DNA of 64,000 nt from Flavobacteriaceae bacterium (GCA_018402385.1 JAGYJA010000006.1:124001-188000), one strand, 5' to 3'; positions 9,188 through 18,096 are shown, numbered from the stretch's first letter. The notes: generated from the sequence alone by a model not told the origin. Numbers and translations are program-made.

Positions 9188-10258
9188 TTATAAGTCATTT
9201 AGTTCAATACTATTATTTGCGGTGCTTTCTAAAGGGATGTAGATATCTGTCACCCATTTTGAAGGATTTTTTTCTTGAGGAGAATGGGTTACATAAACCT
9301 CAAAAGGACTCTTATTTTGACTTTTTATATACCCATTATCTTGAATGTATTTTTCGGTTTCTTCCCAGGCCTCCGCCAGATAAGTATAGTTTCCGGTGAG
9401 TGTTGTTTTTATTGCTGTGCTTGGTTCCATGTGACCACTTATGACTGGGCTTCCGTCAGGTAAAATTACCATATCTGGAGTGTGAATTCCCACTGAAAAG
9501 ATGGCTGTTTTGTTCAATTCATCCCAATCGAGATACACAACAAAAGGACTTCCTTGTGCCGGTATGTTGTTTTCAGTCATGAAATCGGTTATTTGTTCAA
9601 TCATTGGAACTGTTTTATCGCCAATTTCACTTTGTTTAGACGCAGTTGTATTGTAAAGATAAAAACCTCCACTGTGATTTGTAAGACCTTTGATTTCAAT
9701 AGCATATTCATTAATTTCCTTTTGCAATACGGCATCAAGATTTTCAAGACTTTCTGCATACATTAAAGTCACCATTTCTTCTAGGCTTTGATCTTGTGTT
9801 GCAAAATAGATTTTATCAAAAAGACTTAAATTTCCTTCCATCGACCAGTTTACCACAGTGCTATTTCCATTGTTTTTGGGTTCAAATGTCCAAGTTACTT
9901 GATTTCCTTCATCTTCAAGAGAACCATTAAAAACTATTTTTTGTGTAATTTTTCTATTTGTTTCAATTTCAATAGTTTCCATGGCGCTTTCTCCATTCTT
10001 TTTACTATTCCAAGAATAAAAAGCACCTTTACCGGAAGTTATATCGGGATAATTAATTTTTACACTTTCATCGTCCATCCAGGAACCCCATTTTTGCCAA
10101 TTTTTAAAGTCGTTCACATGTTCAAATACCACTTCAACAGGTGCATTAATTTCTCTTGTTTCGGAAACTGAAAAATGACCGTCTTGAGTGCCAAAATAAA
10201 GTGCAACTCCAATAAATAGAATTAATAGCAGAAAAAATAAATATTTAAAAAATTTCAT
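9188..10258 (-). CDS. SRPBCC domain plus GyrI-like domain protein, membrane-anchored
   Basis: A 356-residue protein with an N-terminal hydrophobic anchor (about 4-24), an SRPBCC/START-like ligand-binding domain (about 30-185; SETREINAPVEVVFEHVND, WQKWGSWMDD) and a C-terminal GyrI-like effector-binding domain (about 190-350; AEAWEETEKYIQDNGY, PFEVYVTHS). Both domains bind small hydrophobic ligands in other proteins. Their fusion on an anchor suggests a sensor or carrier facing the periplasm, but no function is established. It lies 34 bp upstream of crcB on the same strand. Confidence 0.85.
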   Translation of the reverse strand: MKFFKYLFFLLLILFIGVALYFGTQDGHFSVSETREINAPVEVVFEHVNDFKNWQKWGSWMDDESVKINYPDITSGKGAFYSWNSKKNGESAMETIEIETNRKITQKIVFNGSLEDEGNQVTWTFEPKNNGNSTVVNWSMEGNLSLFDKIYFATQDQSLEEMVTLMYAESLENLDAVLQKEINEYAIEIKGLTNHSGGFYLYNTTASKQSEIGDKTVPMIEQITDFMTENNIPAQGSPFVVYLDWDELNKTAIFSVGIHTPDMVILPDGSPVISGHMEPSTAIKTTLTGNYTYLAEAWEETEKYIQDNGYIKSQNKSPFEVYVTHSPQEKNPSKWVTDIYIPLESTANNSIELNDL

Positions 10259-10317
10259 ATAAATTACTTTTTAAGTTCTTAACAGCTAAGTTAATCATTA
10301 TTACACAGCAAATTTTA

Positions 10318-10506
10318 TCAACCCTTTATAAAAACTTTGATTAAGAAAAGTAATAAAATAAATATAATAAAACCCACTAAAACCCAAGACGCCCCTTTGT
10401 AGTATTTTTTGTGTAGTGCTTTGTCTTTTGTATAACTGTAAATCATCAAAAGAACAAAAACAAAAAAAAATAAAATTGCGACAACCCATTGACCGGAAGT
10501 AAACAT
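10318..10506 (-). CDS. Small two-helix membrane protein
   Basis: A 62-residue protein with two transmembrane segments (about 7-24 and 43-60) joined by a short basic loop (YTKDKALHKKYYKG). Similar short proteins occur in flavobacteria. Function unknown. It lies 59 bp upstream of the SRPBCC gene on the same strand and is divergent from the MazG-like gene. Its clean helix-loop-helix pattern supports coding. Confidence 0.6.
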   Translation of the reverse strand: MFTSGQWVVAILFFFVFVLLMIYSYTKDKALHKKYYKGASWVLVGFIIFILLLFLIKVFIKG

Positions 10507-10551
10507 AATTATGTAGATTTATAAAACAAAAATACAAACAAATAAACTATT

Positions 10552-10950
10552 ATGAATCGAAAAATTGAAGCAGTTACAGAATTTCATAAAGCTTTTGGGC
10601 TTGGAATTAAACTCTCTCCAAAAGCAGACCTGGGAGAAGCCAAAAACCTATTGAGATATAAATTGATGAGAGAGGAAAATGAAGAATACCTGGAGGCAGC
10701 AAACAATAATGATCTAGTTGAAATCGCAGATGCACTGGGTGATATGCTTTATATTCTCTGCGGAACTATCATTGAACACGGCATGCAAGATGTTATTGAA
10801 GAAGTGTTTGAAGAAATTCAAAGAAGTAATATGAGTAAACTTGGTGAAGATGGTAAACCCATCTACAGAGAAGATGGTAAAGTGCTAAAAGGGCCTAACT
10901 ATTTTAAACCCAATATTGAAAAAATATTAGAAAAAGCAATCAATAAATAA
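10552..10950 (+). CDS. MazG-like nucleotide pyrophosphohydrolase
   Basis: A 132-residue all-alpha NTP pyrophosphatase-like protein (PRA-PH/MazG superfamily). The metal-binding pattern is visible: REENEEYLEA near residues 42-51 and EIADALGDMLYIL near 57-69, the ExxE...ExxD arrangement. The C-terminal GKVLKGPNYFKPNIEKIL is typical of Bacteroidota members annotated as nucleoside triphosphate pyrophosphohydrolase or phosphoribosyl-ATP pyrophosphohydrolase-like. It probably hydrolyses non-canonical or excess nucleotides; the exact substrate is unknown. It is convergent with ilvE. Confidence 0.85.
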   Translation: MNRKIEAVTEFHKAFGLGIKLSPKADLGEAKNLLRYKLMREENEEYLEAANNNDLVEIADALGDMLYILCGTIIEHGMQDVIEEVFEEIQRSNMSKLGEDGKPIYREDGKVLKGPNYFKPNIEKILEKAINK

Positions 10951-10960
10951 CAGATAAGAG

Positions 10961-12028
10961 TTAAACTTTTAGTGTCCAGCCAAAGGAGTCTTCAGTAATA
11001 TTGTGTTGAATATCTAAAAGACTTTTTTTCATTCTTTTAGCGTAAGAGTCTGGTGCTTCAGTTAAATCATAATAATCATTTTTATAACCAAAACCAGACA
11101 CCGGACTAATTACTGCAGCTGTACCTGCACCAAAAATTTCTTTTAGGCTTTTATTTTTTGCAGCTTCTAAAAGTTCAGAAACAGTGATTTTTCTGATTTC
11201 AACAGGAAGTCCTTCATGTTGTGCTAATGCAATAACACTTTTTCTGGTTATACCATCCAGAATTCTGTCACTTGTTGGGGCCGTGATTAAAGTGTCATTA
11301 ATTCTGAAAAATACATTCATAGTTCCTGCCTCTTCAAGGTATTGATGAGAACAATCATCTGTCCATATAATTTGGTCAAAGCCTTTTTCTTTTGCAAGAT
11401 TCGTTGGATAAAATTGTGCGCCATAATTTCCTGCAGCTTTTGCAGCTCCAACACCACCATTTGCTGCACGACTGAAATTTTCTGCAATCAATACTTTAAC
11501 TTCTCCTTTATAGTAGGCCTTAACAGGGCACAATAAAATCATAAATTTATAATTGCTGGATGGTGCGGCAGAAACACCCACCTGATCTGCAAAAATAAAT
11601 GGTCTTATATATAGTGAATTGCCATGTCCTTTTGGAACCCACTCTTTGTCTAAACGCAATAAGGCAAGTAAACCATTCATAAATACCTCTTTTGGCACTT
11701 CGGGAATTGCCAAACGAACGGAAGATTTATTAAATCTTAGAAAATTCTCTTCAGGTCGAAAGAGCCATAGTTCATCTTGTTCATCACGATAAGCCTTCAT
11801 TCCTTCAAAAATGGCCTGCCCATAATGGAACACCCGAGCTCCCGGCGAAATCGTTATAGTTCCATAAGGTTCAATAACCGGATTTTGCCATTTTCCATCT
11901 ACATAATCACAGCTTAACATGTGATCAGTAAAGACATTGCCAAACGTCAAATTATCAAAATCTACTTGATCAATTTTAGAGCTTTTTATTTTATTGATTT
12001 CTATCGGTAGGGTGTTTTGTTGTTGCAT
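10961..12028 (-). CDS. ilvE: Branched-chain amino acid aminotransferase
   Basis: Class IV PLP enzyme of 355 residues that transfers the amino group between glutamate and the 2-oxo acids of Leu, Ile and Val. The PLP lysine is K197 in GGVGAAKAAGNYGAQ. The motifs FHYGQAIFEGMKAYR, SLYIRPFIFA and EIFGAGTAAVISPVSG place it in the longer type II BCAT group. ATG start; a TACTTTTG -7 box lies 22 bp upstream. Likely monocistronic. Confidence 0.95.
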   Translation of the reverse strand: MQQQNTLPIEINKIKSSKIDQVDFDNLTFGNVFTDHMLSCDYVDGKWQNPVIEPYGTITISPGARVFHYGQAIFEGMKAYRDEQDELWLFRPEENFLRFNKSSVRLAIPEVPKEVFMNGLLALLRLDKEWVPKGHGNSLYIRPFIFADQVGVSAAPSSNYKFMILLCPVKAYYKGEVKVLIAENFSRAANGGVGAAKAAGNYGAQFYPTNLAKEKGFDQIIWTDDCSHQYLEEAGTMNVFFRINDTLITAPTSDRILDGITRKSVIALAQHEGLPVEIRKITVSELLEAAKNKSLKEIFGAGTAAVISPVSGFGYKNDYYDLTEAPDSYAKRMKKSLLDIQHNITEDSFGWTLKV

Positions 12029-12050
12029 TTTGGGATTATTTTTTGCACCA

Positions 12051-12058
12051 CAAAAGTA
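12051..12058 (-). promoter_or_regulatory. -7 promoter box of ilvE
   Basis: TACTTTTG on the minus strand, matching TAnnTTTG, 22 bp before the ilvE ATG. Confidence 0.5.
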
Positions 12059-12149
12059 GTTAATTTTTTAGGCAATTAAAAGGTAAAAAATTCATAAAAT
12101 TGCAGTATATTTAAAGTTTAAACCAGTACGAAAAATAAATTTATCAAAA

Positions 12150-12653
12150 ATGAAAAATATCCTTTCACTTTTAATCATATTCTTAGTGATTACTGCTTGT
12201 AAAAACAATGGAGAAAACCAACAAGTAACCGCAGATGAGCTCGCACAAGAGATTTCTTATGCAACATTTGGAGAATCTATTTCTGAATCAGAAGCCAAAT
12301 CAAAAGAAGAAATGGCTGCAATATTCAAAAATTTAAAACCTGGCGATACAATTGATGTTAAATTTACCTCGACTGTAAATGAGGTTTGTCAAAGTAAAGG
12401 TTGCTGGATGAAAATTGATTTAGGAGACCAAGAATCTATGGTGCGTTTTAAGGATTATGGTTTTTTTATGCCAAAAAATATTGCCGGACACGAGGTAATT
12501 CTTGAAGGTAAAGCTTATGTTGAAGAAATGAGTGTTGAAGAACAGCGCCATTTTGCAGAAGATGCCAACGCTCCTGAAGAAGAAATTGCAAAAATCACAA
12601 CTCCAAAAAAGACCTATTCCTTTGAAGCAAAAGGAGTGCTTCTTAAAGAATAA
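12150..12653 (+). CDS. DUF4920 domain lipoprotein
   Basis: A 167-residue lipoprotein (signal ending VITAC, C17 lipidated). The DUF4920 core follows: YATFGESISESEAKSKEEM, VNEVCQSKGCWMKIDLGDQE and KNIAGHEVILEGKAYVEEMS. The CxxxGCWM pair suggests metal or redox chemistry, but the function is not established. It is the first gene of an apparent three-gene operon with a CxxCH lipoprotein (3 bp downstream) and mnmD. Confidence 0.85.
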   Translation: MKNILSLLIIFLVITACKNNGENQQVTADELAQEISYATFGESISESEAKSKEEMAAIFKNLKPGDTIDVKFTSTVNEVCQSKGCWMKIDLGDQESMVRFKDYGFFMPKNIAGHEVILEGKAYVEEMSVEEQRHFAEDANAPEEEIAKITTPKKTYSFEAKGVLLKE

Positions 12654-12656
12654 TAA

Positions 12657-13088
12657 ATGCGTTACTTATTGATCATCTGTTTGCTGTTTGTATCCTGTAA
12701 TTCTGAAAAGCAAACTAATGCAACATCAGAAACTTCAAAAAAAGAATATGATATGTATCTGCCTTCAGAAATGGCAACACACATGAATCATATGTTTGAT
12801 ATACAGGAAACCATTAAAAATCAAATAGAATCTGGTGAAATTCCAATAGAATTTCCAGATGAAATTTTAAAAATTCATACAGCAAAACTTTCTGATTTTA
12901 AAGAGCGAAATCAAAATTTTGAAGCTTTTTCTCATTTATTTGTAGAGCGGTTTGAGTTGATTTTTGATACCACTTCTCAAATCCCCTTAAAGCAACGCTA
13001 TAATGATGTTGTAAAACTTTGTGTTTCTTGTCACCAAACTGAATGCACAGGACCCATCCCTCGCATACAAAAACTTATAATAAAATAA
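12657..13088 (+). CDS. Lipoprotein with one c-type haem motif
   Basis: A 143-residue predicted lipoprotein (LLFVSC, C14) with a helical body and one C-terminal haem-binding motif, CVSCH, followed by QTECTGPIPRIQKL. The layout (helices with CxxCH near the C-terminus) recalls cytochrome c'-like bundles. Related flavobacterial proteins are called hypothetical or cytochrome c. It probably sits in the periplasm beside the DUF4920 protein, and the shared operon suggests joint action, which is inference. The stop is 3 bp before the mnmD TTG. Confidence 0.7.
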   Translation: MRYLLIICLLFVSCNSEKQTNATSETSKKEYDMYLPSEMATHMNHMFDIQETIKNQIESGEIPIEFPDEILKIHTAKLSDFKERNQNFEAFSHLFVERFELIFDTTSQIPLKQRYNDVVKLCVSCHQTECTGPIPRIQKLIIK

Positions 13089-13091
13089 AAC

Positions 13092-13751
13092 TTGAAAAGA
13101 CAGCTTGTCATAACTGCAGACGGCTCAACAACAATCCATTTACCTGAATGGAATGAAAACTATCATTCCAAACACGGTGCAATTCAAGAAGCCAAGCATG
13201 TTTTTATTAAAATGGGCTTGTCACTTTTTTATGATTTTAAAGAAGTTTCAATACTGGAAGTAGGATTTGGAACGGGGCTCAATGCCTACTTAACCTTGCT
13301 GGAGTCACAATCCAAAAAGCTACATATTTACTATGAAGGAGTGGAAGCATATCCGGTTTCTATAGATGAAATTAAACACTGCAACTTTCCTGATCAACTA
13401 AACAACTCTAGGGATATTTTTGAAAAACTGCATGCCTCACATTGGGAAACAGATACACCAATAACCTCCACATTTACCTTGAAAAAGCGACAGCTTTTCT
13501 TTCATGAAATCGCTGATGAAAACAAATTCAATTTAATTTATTTTGACGCTTTTGGTCCACGAGTACAGCCTGAATTATGGACAGTTTCCCAATTTCAGAT
13601 ATTATTTAAGGCTTTAAAAAAGAAAGGAATATTAGTTACATATTCAGCTAAAGGAAGTGTAAGGCGAGCGCTTCAAGAGGTGGGCTTTAGTGTGGAGCGA
13701 TTACCCGGTCCACCGGGAAAACGGGAGATGCTCAGGGCAACTAAACCTTAG
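13092..13751 (+). CDS. mnmD: tRNA 5-methylaminomethyl-2-thiouridine methyltransferase MnmD
   Basis: A 219-residue stand-alone MnmD (Methyltransf_30/DUF752), which methylates nm5s2U to mnm5s2U at tRNA wobble position 34 with SAM. Family motifs: TADGSTTIHLPEWNENYHSK at the start, the SAM loop EVGFGTGLNAYLTLLES, FDAFGPRVQPELW and the C-terminal GPPGKREMLRA. There is no fused MnmC oxidase domain, as is usual in Bacteroidota. TTG start, because it gives the conserved K-R-x-L-V-I-T opening directly after the preceding stop. Confidence 0.92.
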   Translation: MKRQLVITADGSTTIHLPEWNENYHSKHGAIQEAKHVFIKMGLSLFYDFKEVSILEVGFGTGLNAYLTLLESQSKKLHIYYEGVEAYPVSIDEIKHCNFPDQLNNSRDIFEKLHASHWETDTPITSTFTLKKRQLFFHEIADENKFNLIYFDAFGPRVQPELWTVSQFQILFKALKKKGILVTYSAKGSVRRALQEVGFSVERLPGPPGKREMLRATKP

Positions 13752-13862
13752 TTTTTTAGTATATTCACAAAAAGTTTATAACACTGTGAAATAACCTTGA
13801 GAGTACAAGTTTAGATTCTTCACCTGTGTTTTAAGGGAAAATATTGAATTAAAGAAAGATAA

Positions 13863-14768
13863 ATGAAAGCATTAGTCATTTCCGGTGGCGGAAGTAAAGG
13901 CGCTTATGCTGGTGGAGTTGCCCATCACCTTATAGTTGAACAAGCCAAAGAATACAAACTTTTTATTGGTACTTCTACCGGAAGTTTATTGTTGCCCCAT
14001 TTGGCGCTTGGGAAAGCTGAAAAATTGAAGTCTATTTATACAAATGTAACACCTAAAGATATATTCAATATCAACCCCTTTATAGTCAAAAGGAAAGGAA
14101 ACAGAGAGTATGTCGCAATCAAACATTGGAATGTATTGTGGCAATTGATGCGAAACAAGCGCACTTTTGGAGAAAGCAAAAACTTGCGTAAGAATATTTC
14201 AAGAAATTTCACTAAAGAAGAATTTAATACCCTGAAATCTTCTGAAATTGAAATTGTGATTACTGTTTCAAATTTAACTAAAAATGTCATTGAATATAAA
14301 ACCCTTAAAGAAAGTACCTATGAAGATTTTTGTGATTGGATGTGGATTTCTGCAAACTACATACCCTTTATGTCCCTGGTAACCAAAAACGGTTCTGAAT
14401 ATGCAGATGGAGGTTTTGGTGCTGTCTCTCCCATAAGAGAGGCCATTAAAAGAGGAGCAAAAGAAGTGGATGCCGTTATTTTGGAAGCTGAAAATATGGA
14501 GCACAATATTGTTTTAGGCAAAAATCCCTTTTCATTAATGGTAAACCTTTTTGGTTTTGTAATTGACCAAATTGAATACCATAACATAGCAGAAGGAAAA
14601 CTGGCGGCACTTGCAAAGGATGTTGAACTTAATCTTTATTATACTCCCACAAAGCTCACTGAAAATTCTTTGATTTTTGATAAAACTTTGATGACAAACT
14701 GGTGGCAAAGAGGGTTTGATGCCGCGAATAAAAGAATTGCATCGAGTAAAGTTGTTTACATTCCTTGA
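13863..14768 (+). CDS. Patatin-like phospholipase
   Basis: A 301-residue patatin-fold acyl hydrolase, expected to cleave lipid acyl esters. The oxyanion loop GGGSKG is at residues 8-13, the nucleophile S38 lies in GTSTG (36-40), and the catalytic aspartate is in YADGGFG near residue 182, giving the Ser-Asp dyad. There is no signal peptide or beta-barrel domain, so it is probably cytoplasmic. Likely monocistronic; convergent with the pyrophosphatase gene. Confidence 0.9.
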   Translation: MKALVISGGGSKGAYAGGVAHHLIVEQAKEYKLFIGTSTGSLLLPHLALGKAEKLKSIYTNVTPKDIFNINPFIVKRKGNREYVAIKHWNVLWQLMRNKRTFGESKNLRKNISRNFTKEEFNTLKSSEIEIVITVSNLTKNVIEYKTLKESTYEDFCDWMWISANYIPFMSLVTKNGSEYADGGFGAVSPIREAIKRGAKEVDAVILEAENMEHNIVLGKNPFSLMVNLFGFVIDQIEYHNIAEGKLAALAKDVELNLYYTPTKLTENSLIFDKTLMTNWWQRGFDAANKRIASSKVVYIP

Positions 14769-14784
14769 ATTAAAAAAAGGCACG

Positions 14785-15426
14785 TTACTTTTCGTTTTGA
14801 AAACCAATCATTGCATTTTGCAAAATAGATAAAGCCGATATTTCATTTTCAACAGATAAGACTGTAATAGTTCCTTCTCCTTTGTAGTTAGTGAGCCAGC
14901 TTGTCAAATTTTCAATGATACCGGGATATGCTTTCACTAATTGCTCAAGGGATTTTATAGTCCCAAATTGATTAACTGATGAAACGGCAATCAACTTATC
15001 GTCTTGTTCACCATTATCAATCATTTTAATGACACCCACAATATTTGAAGGGATTACATCTCCTCTTTCAGTTGCTGGACCCAATAGAAAAACATCCAAA
15101 GGATCTCCATCTCCACCTTGTTCTTTTTGAAGAAGTGTAAGGGGAATAAAACCATAGTTTGCAGGATAAGGTAAAAATTTAATTACACGTAAAGAATCTT
15201 TGCCAATGCGTTCCCATTCAATAAAACCTGTGCTTTTGTTTACTTCCCATTTTTGATCGGTTCCGGCGGGAATTTCTATAACAATGTTTACCAAACTGTC
15301 ACTAGTGAAAGTGGTGTAATCATTTAAATAATTATTTGAATCAATTATGGTGTTCAACCCGGGGACTGCCTCTTTACAAGAGACTGATAAGAGAAGAATA
15401 AGGACAAAACCAAAACGAAAAATCAT
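14785..15426 (-). CDS. Family I inorganic pyrophosphatase, predicted lipoprotein
   Basis: A 213-residue soluble-type pyrophosphatase with a lipoprotein signal (LLLSVSC, C17). The family I active site is complete by inspection: VIEIPAG with Glu, KWE, LRV with Arg, YPANYGF, the signature GDGDPLDVF, the later IDNGEQDDK and NYKG. Lipidation places it in the periplasm or on a membrane, unlike the cytosolic housekeeping enzyme. It could recover phosphate from extracytoplasmic pyrophosphate, which is inference. It lies 15 bp after the stop of the DUF7935-like gene, so the two probably form one operon. Confidence 0.9.
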   Translation of the reverse strand: MIFRFGFVLILLLSVSCKEAVPGLNTIIDSNNYLNDYTTFTSDSLVNIVIEIPAGTDQKWEVNKSTGFIEWERIGKDSLRVIKFLPYPANYGFIPLTLLQKEQGGDGDPLDVFLLGPATERGDVIPSNIVGVIKMIDNGEQDDKLIAVSSVNQFGTIKSLEQLVKAYPGIIENLTSWLTNYKGEGTITVLSVENEISALSILQNAMIGFQNEK

Positions 15427-15441
15427 TTTTTATATTTATAA

Positions 15442-15966
15442 TTACATCATTTCAGAAACTTCTTGTTTTAGATAAAGCATCGCTTTTTGAGAAGGTGAGG
15501 TTTCATCCATAAAATGCTGAATAATAGTTTCCCTTAATTTACCTGCAGAATCTACCTTTTCATTCATTGCCGCCTTTCTTATGATTTGAATGGTCGCATT
15601 TTTGGCGGCATTAATCATATTCCAGCAATCATTTGTCACATAGATTTGTTGTGCGATATTGTGTTCAAATTCTTGCTCTATATTTCTTGTTAAAAGCTTT
15701 TCATACTCTTCAACGTCTTCAGAAAATGGGGCGATTCTAACCATAAGCTTATTGGGGGCGATTCGCTCTAAAAATAATGTAAAGCGTTCATAAGCTTGCA
15801 ACCGCAAGGGTAACATGTTTTTTTGAGCTTCTTTTTGGAGTAAAAACCGTCTGCGTCCTTCTTCATTTGCGGTATGTCCTTTAAAAAAATAATAAGCAAC
15901 AATCCCCACAACAATTGCGGGTAATAAATAAGCAATATAATTTAGTACTTGAGTGAAATTTTCCAT
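15442..15966 (-). CDS. Membrane-anchored hypothetical protein (DUF7935-like)
   Basis: A 174-residue protein with one N-terminal membrane helix (about 8-27) and a long helical cytoplasmic part rich in charged residues (LPLRLQAYERFTLFLERIAP, LLTRNIEQEFEHNIAQQIYV). Homologues occur across flavobacteria without known function; the DUF7935 label is from memory. It precedes the pyrophosphatase gene in the same operon. Confidence 0.65.
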   Translation of the reverse strand: MENFTQVLNYIAYLLPAIVVGIVAYYFFKGHTANEEGRRRFLLQKEAQKNMLPLRLQAYERFTLFLERIAPNKLMVRIAPFSEDVEEYEKLLTRNIEQEFEHNIAQQIYVTNDCWNMINAAKNATIQIIRKAAMNEKVDSAGKLRETIIQHFMDETSPSQKAMLYLKQEVSEMM

Positions 15967-16076
15967 AAGCGTTTAAATTGACACGAAAATAACCAATTTT
16001 AAAATAAAATAACATTTTGGGGTAACAAAATTAGAACTATAAGTATTTAAGGGAAATAACCTTTAAAACTTTTATT

Positions 16077-17816
16077 ATGAAAACAAAACTATTTTTAATT
16101 GCGAGTTTATTAATTTCAATAACTGCAAGTAGTCAGCTCCTCCAAAAAAACTTTGGAACACCCCAAAAGCATTTTACCAATTTAAACATTGCACCGGTCA
16201 ATGACGGTACAAATGATGTGATAATCGCTAGTAATTTATTTCATCCATCAGCTTCTGTTTCTGAGCCCACCTTAAAAAGAGTGAATGAAAACGGTGTCAT
16301 CAGTTGGACAAAAACTTATGAAAACACAGCTCTTCAAAATGCCCGTTTGTTTGATATCGTAAACTATTTTGACATGGTGTTTGTTACAGGCTCCATTGAT
16401 GTGGCAGGCACTAAAAGAACTTTTATTACAAAAATTGAAGCTTTAACCGGGAATATCTTAGACGCAAAGATTTACGACCTTGTCTCTCCAAATTTCAATT
16501 CAAGAGGACTCAAAATTATTTTTTCTGAGAGTGATGCAAACAACGATGGGACACCTAATCCGGGACTAGTTGTTACTGGCTTTTTTGGAAGTTGTTACGC
16601 TATTAATGTAAGCTGTCCTTTAAATGCCGGCTTTATTTTGCGCACCGATTTTAATTTAAACACTTTGTGGACAAGGGAACTAGAATCCATAGTTCCCGGA
16701 AGCGCTCAAGATTTTGATTATATAAATGGCATTGTTGAAACAAATGATGGTTTTTTATTGACAGGAAGTGTAACGGGTGAAAACTCCATTGGATTTCCGC
16801 AACAGGGCGTATTGGCACATAAAATTGATTTGGAAGGTAACTTCCAATGGGATACTAGTTACCTTAGAGGAAATTCTTCTGATATAAGTGTAGATGCTTA
16901 TTATGACTCCGGTTCTAATGAAATCTTTATGCTTACAAACTATTCGGTTTTGCATAATTTTGGTGTGACCGTTTTAAATAATTCAACAGGTTTAATTAAT
17001 ATTTCGAAGTCTTGGGAAGCAAATGAGGTAAATTTTGAATTGGACTTTTATGGATTTAGTCTTATTGAATCTGCTTCAAATCCAAATAATCTAATCATAA
17101 TGGGCTACCGCAGAGACTTTTTTAATGGTTCAGGTATTGATCAATCCAACACTTTTATTTATGAATTTGATAAATCAACCGGAAATCAAGCAGGGGATAG
17201 TTATCAGTTTCTATTGCCTTATGAGGAACCTATTGGTGATGAATATAATTTTTGGAATGGGCAAATGCCTTTAATGTATTATCCCGATATGGCAATGAAT
17301 TATGTTTTAAATAGCGGTGTTGTAAATTATTTTGCTTTGGGTTACCGGAAAGATAACACTGCATATGGGAATATTGAATTATTTAAAATTGACAATTTAA
17401 ACAGAAATGTTTGTGATAATTTATTTTTACAATTTAACTCAAATCCGCTAGGTCCAATTTTACCCATAACAACTGTTTCATCGGGAAATACACCTGGTTC
17501 TGATTCTGCATTGACACTAACTTTCCAAACACCAACTATAACTCAAGCAAGTTGTGACCCAACTCTATCTGTTGGAAGCAATCAAATGTTAGATGTGAAG
17601 CTTTATCCAAATCCGGCAACAGATTATATCTTCTTTTCAGGTGACGAGGTTAGTTTTGTAAAAATAGTGGACTCAGTGGGAAGAATTATTTTAGAATCAA
17701 AATCTTTCGACAATTCAAATGGATTGTATGTCGGTAATCTTAAAAAGGGCATTTATTTTGTTTCAGTTTCAGGATTCAATAATCAAACGCAAGCATTCAA
17801 ATTGATAAAGAAATAA
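16077..17816 (+). CDS. T9SS type A sorting-domain secreted protein
   Basis: A 579-residue exported protein: Sec signal (about 1-20, ITASSQ), a large repetitive beta region resembling a beta-propeller of the kind that reads off experiment-like blocks (VNENGVISWTKTYENTALQN, HKIDLEGNFQWDTSYLRG), and a T9SS type A sorting domain at about 500-579 (LYPNPATDYIFFSG, VGRIILESKSF, LKKGIYFVSVSG, ending AFKLIKK). It is expected on the cell surface or in the medium. No enzymatic motif is visible. Monocistronic, with a terminator directly downstream. Confidence 0.85.
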   Translation: MKTKLFLIASLLISITASSQLLQKNFGTPQKHFTNLNIAPVNDGTNDVIIASNLFHPSASVSEPTLKRVNENGVISWTKTYENTALQNARLFDIVNYFDMVFVTGSIDVAGTKRTFITKIEALTGNILDAKIYDLVSPNFNSRGLKIIFSESDANNDGTPNPGLVVTGFFGSCYAINVSCPLNAGFILRTDFNLNTLWTRELESIVPGSAQDFDYINGIVETNDGFLLTGSVTGENSIGFPQQGVLAHKIDLEGNFQWDTSYLRGNSSDISVDAYYDSGSNEIFMLTNYSVLHNFGVTVLNNSTGLINISKSWEANEVNFELDFYGFSLIESASNPNNLIIMGYRRDFFNGSGIDQSNTFIYEFDKSTGNQAGDSYQFLLPYEEPIGDEYNFWNGQMPLMYYPDMAMNYVLNSGVVNYFALGYRKDNTAYGNIELFKIDNLNRNVCDNLFLQFNSNPLGPILPITTVSSGNTPGSDSALTLTFQTPTITQASCDPTLSVGSNQMLDVKLYPNPATDYIFFSGDEVSFVKIVDSVGRIILESKSFDNSNGLYVGNLKKGIYFVSVSGFNNQTQAFKLIKK

Positions 17817-17834
17817 AATAATTTTATTTTTTAT

Positions 17835-17870
17835 AAAACCAACAGTCCACCAGGGTTGTTGGTTTTTTTA
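17835..17870 (+). terminator. Rho-independent terminator after the T9SS gene
   Basis: 9-bp stem aaaaccaac / gttggtttt around a 14-base loop, followed by a T run. Well placed 19 bp past the T9SS stop. Confidence 0.8.
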
Positions 17871-17871
17871 T

Positions 17872-18096
17872 TTATTTTCCACCCAAATAGGGACAATCCC
17901 TCAAAGACTGCATTCCTTCAAAAGGAACAGGATCTTTTTCATAACGATAGGCCAGAATCATATTGTAAGAAATATTTAAATCGTCAGCATTCACTTCTAT
18001 ATCATCCATAGTATATTGACAGGGATGTTCATAACCACTGGCGTGTGTAATTTCTATGAGCTCTTTTTTAAATGAATTAAAAATGAAGAATAGCAA
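17872..18096 (-). pseudogene. C-terminal remnant resembling FMN-binding glutamate synthase
   Basis: The minus strand encodes about 65 codons (KELIEITHASGYEHPCQYTM ... VPFEGMQSLRDCPYLGGK) that look like the extreme C-terminus of the FMN-binding glutamate synthase-like family. Those proteins are roughly 500 residues, and no barrel or FMN/FeS region lies upstream: 18097-18202 holds only noncoding sequence up to the helicase. The apparent start is a TTG with a hydrophobic lead-in unlike the family. I read it as a gene relic left by a deletion. The family call is from motif memory. Confidence 0.5.
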
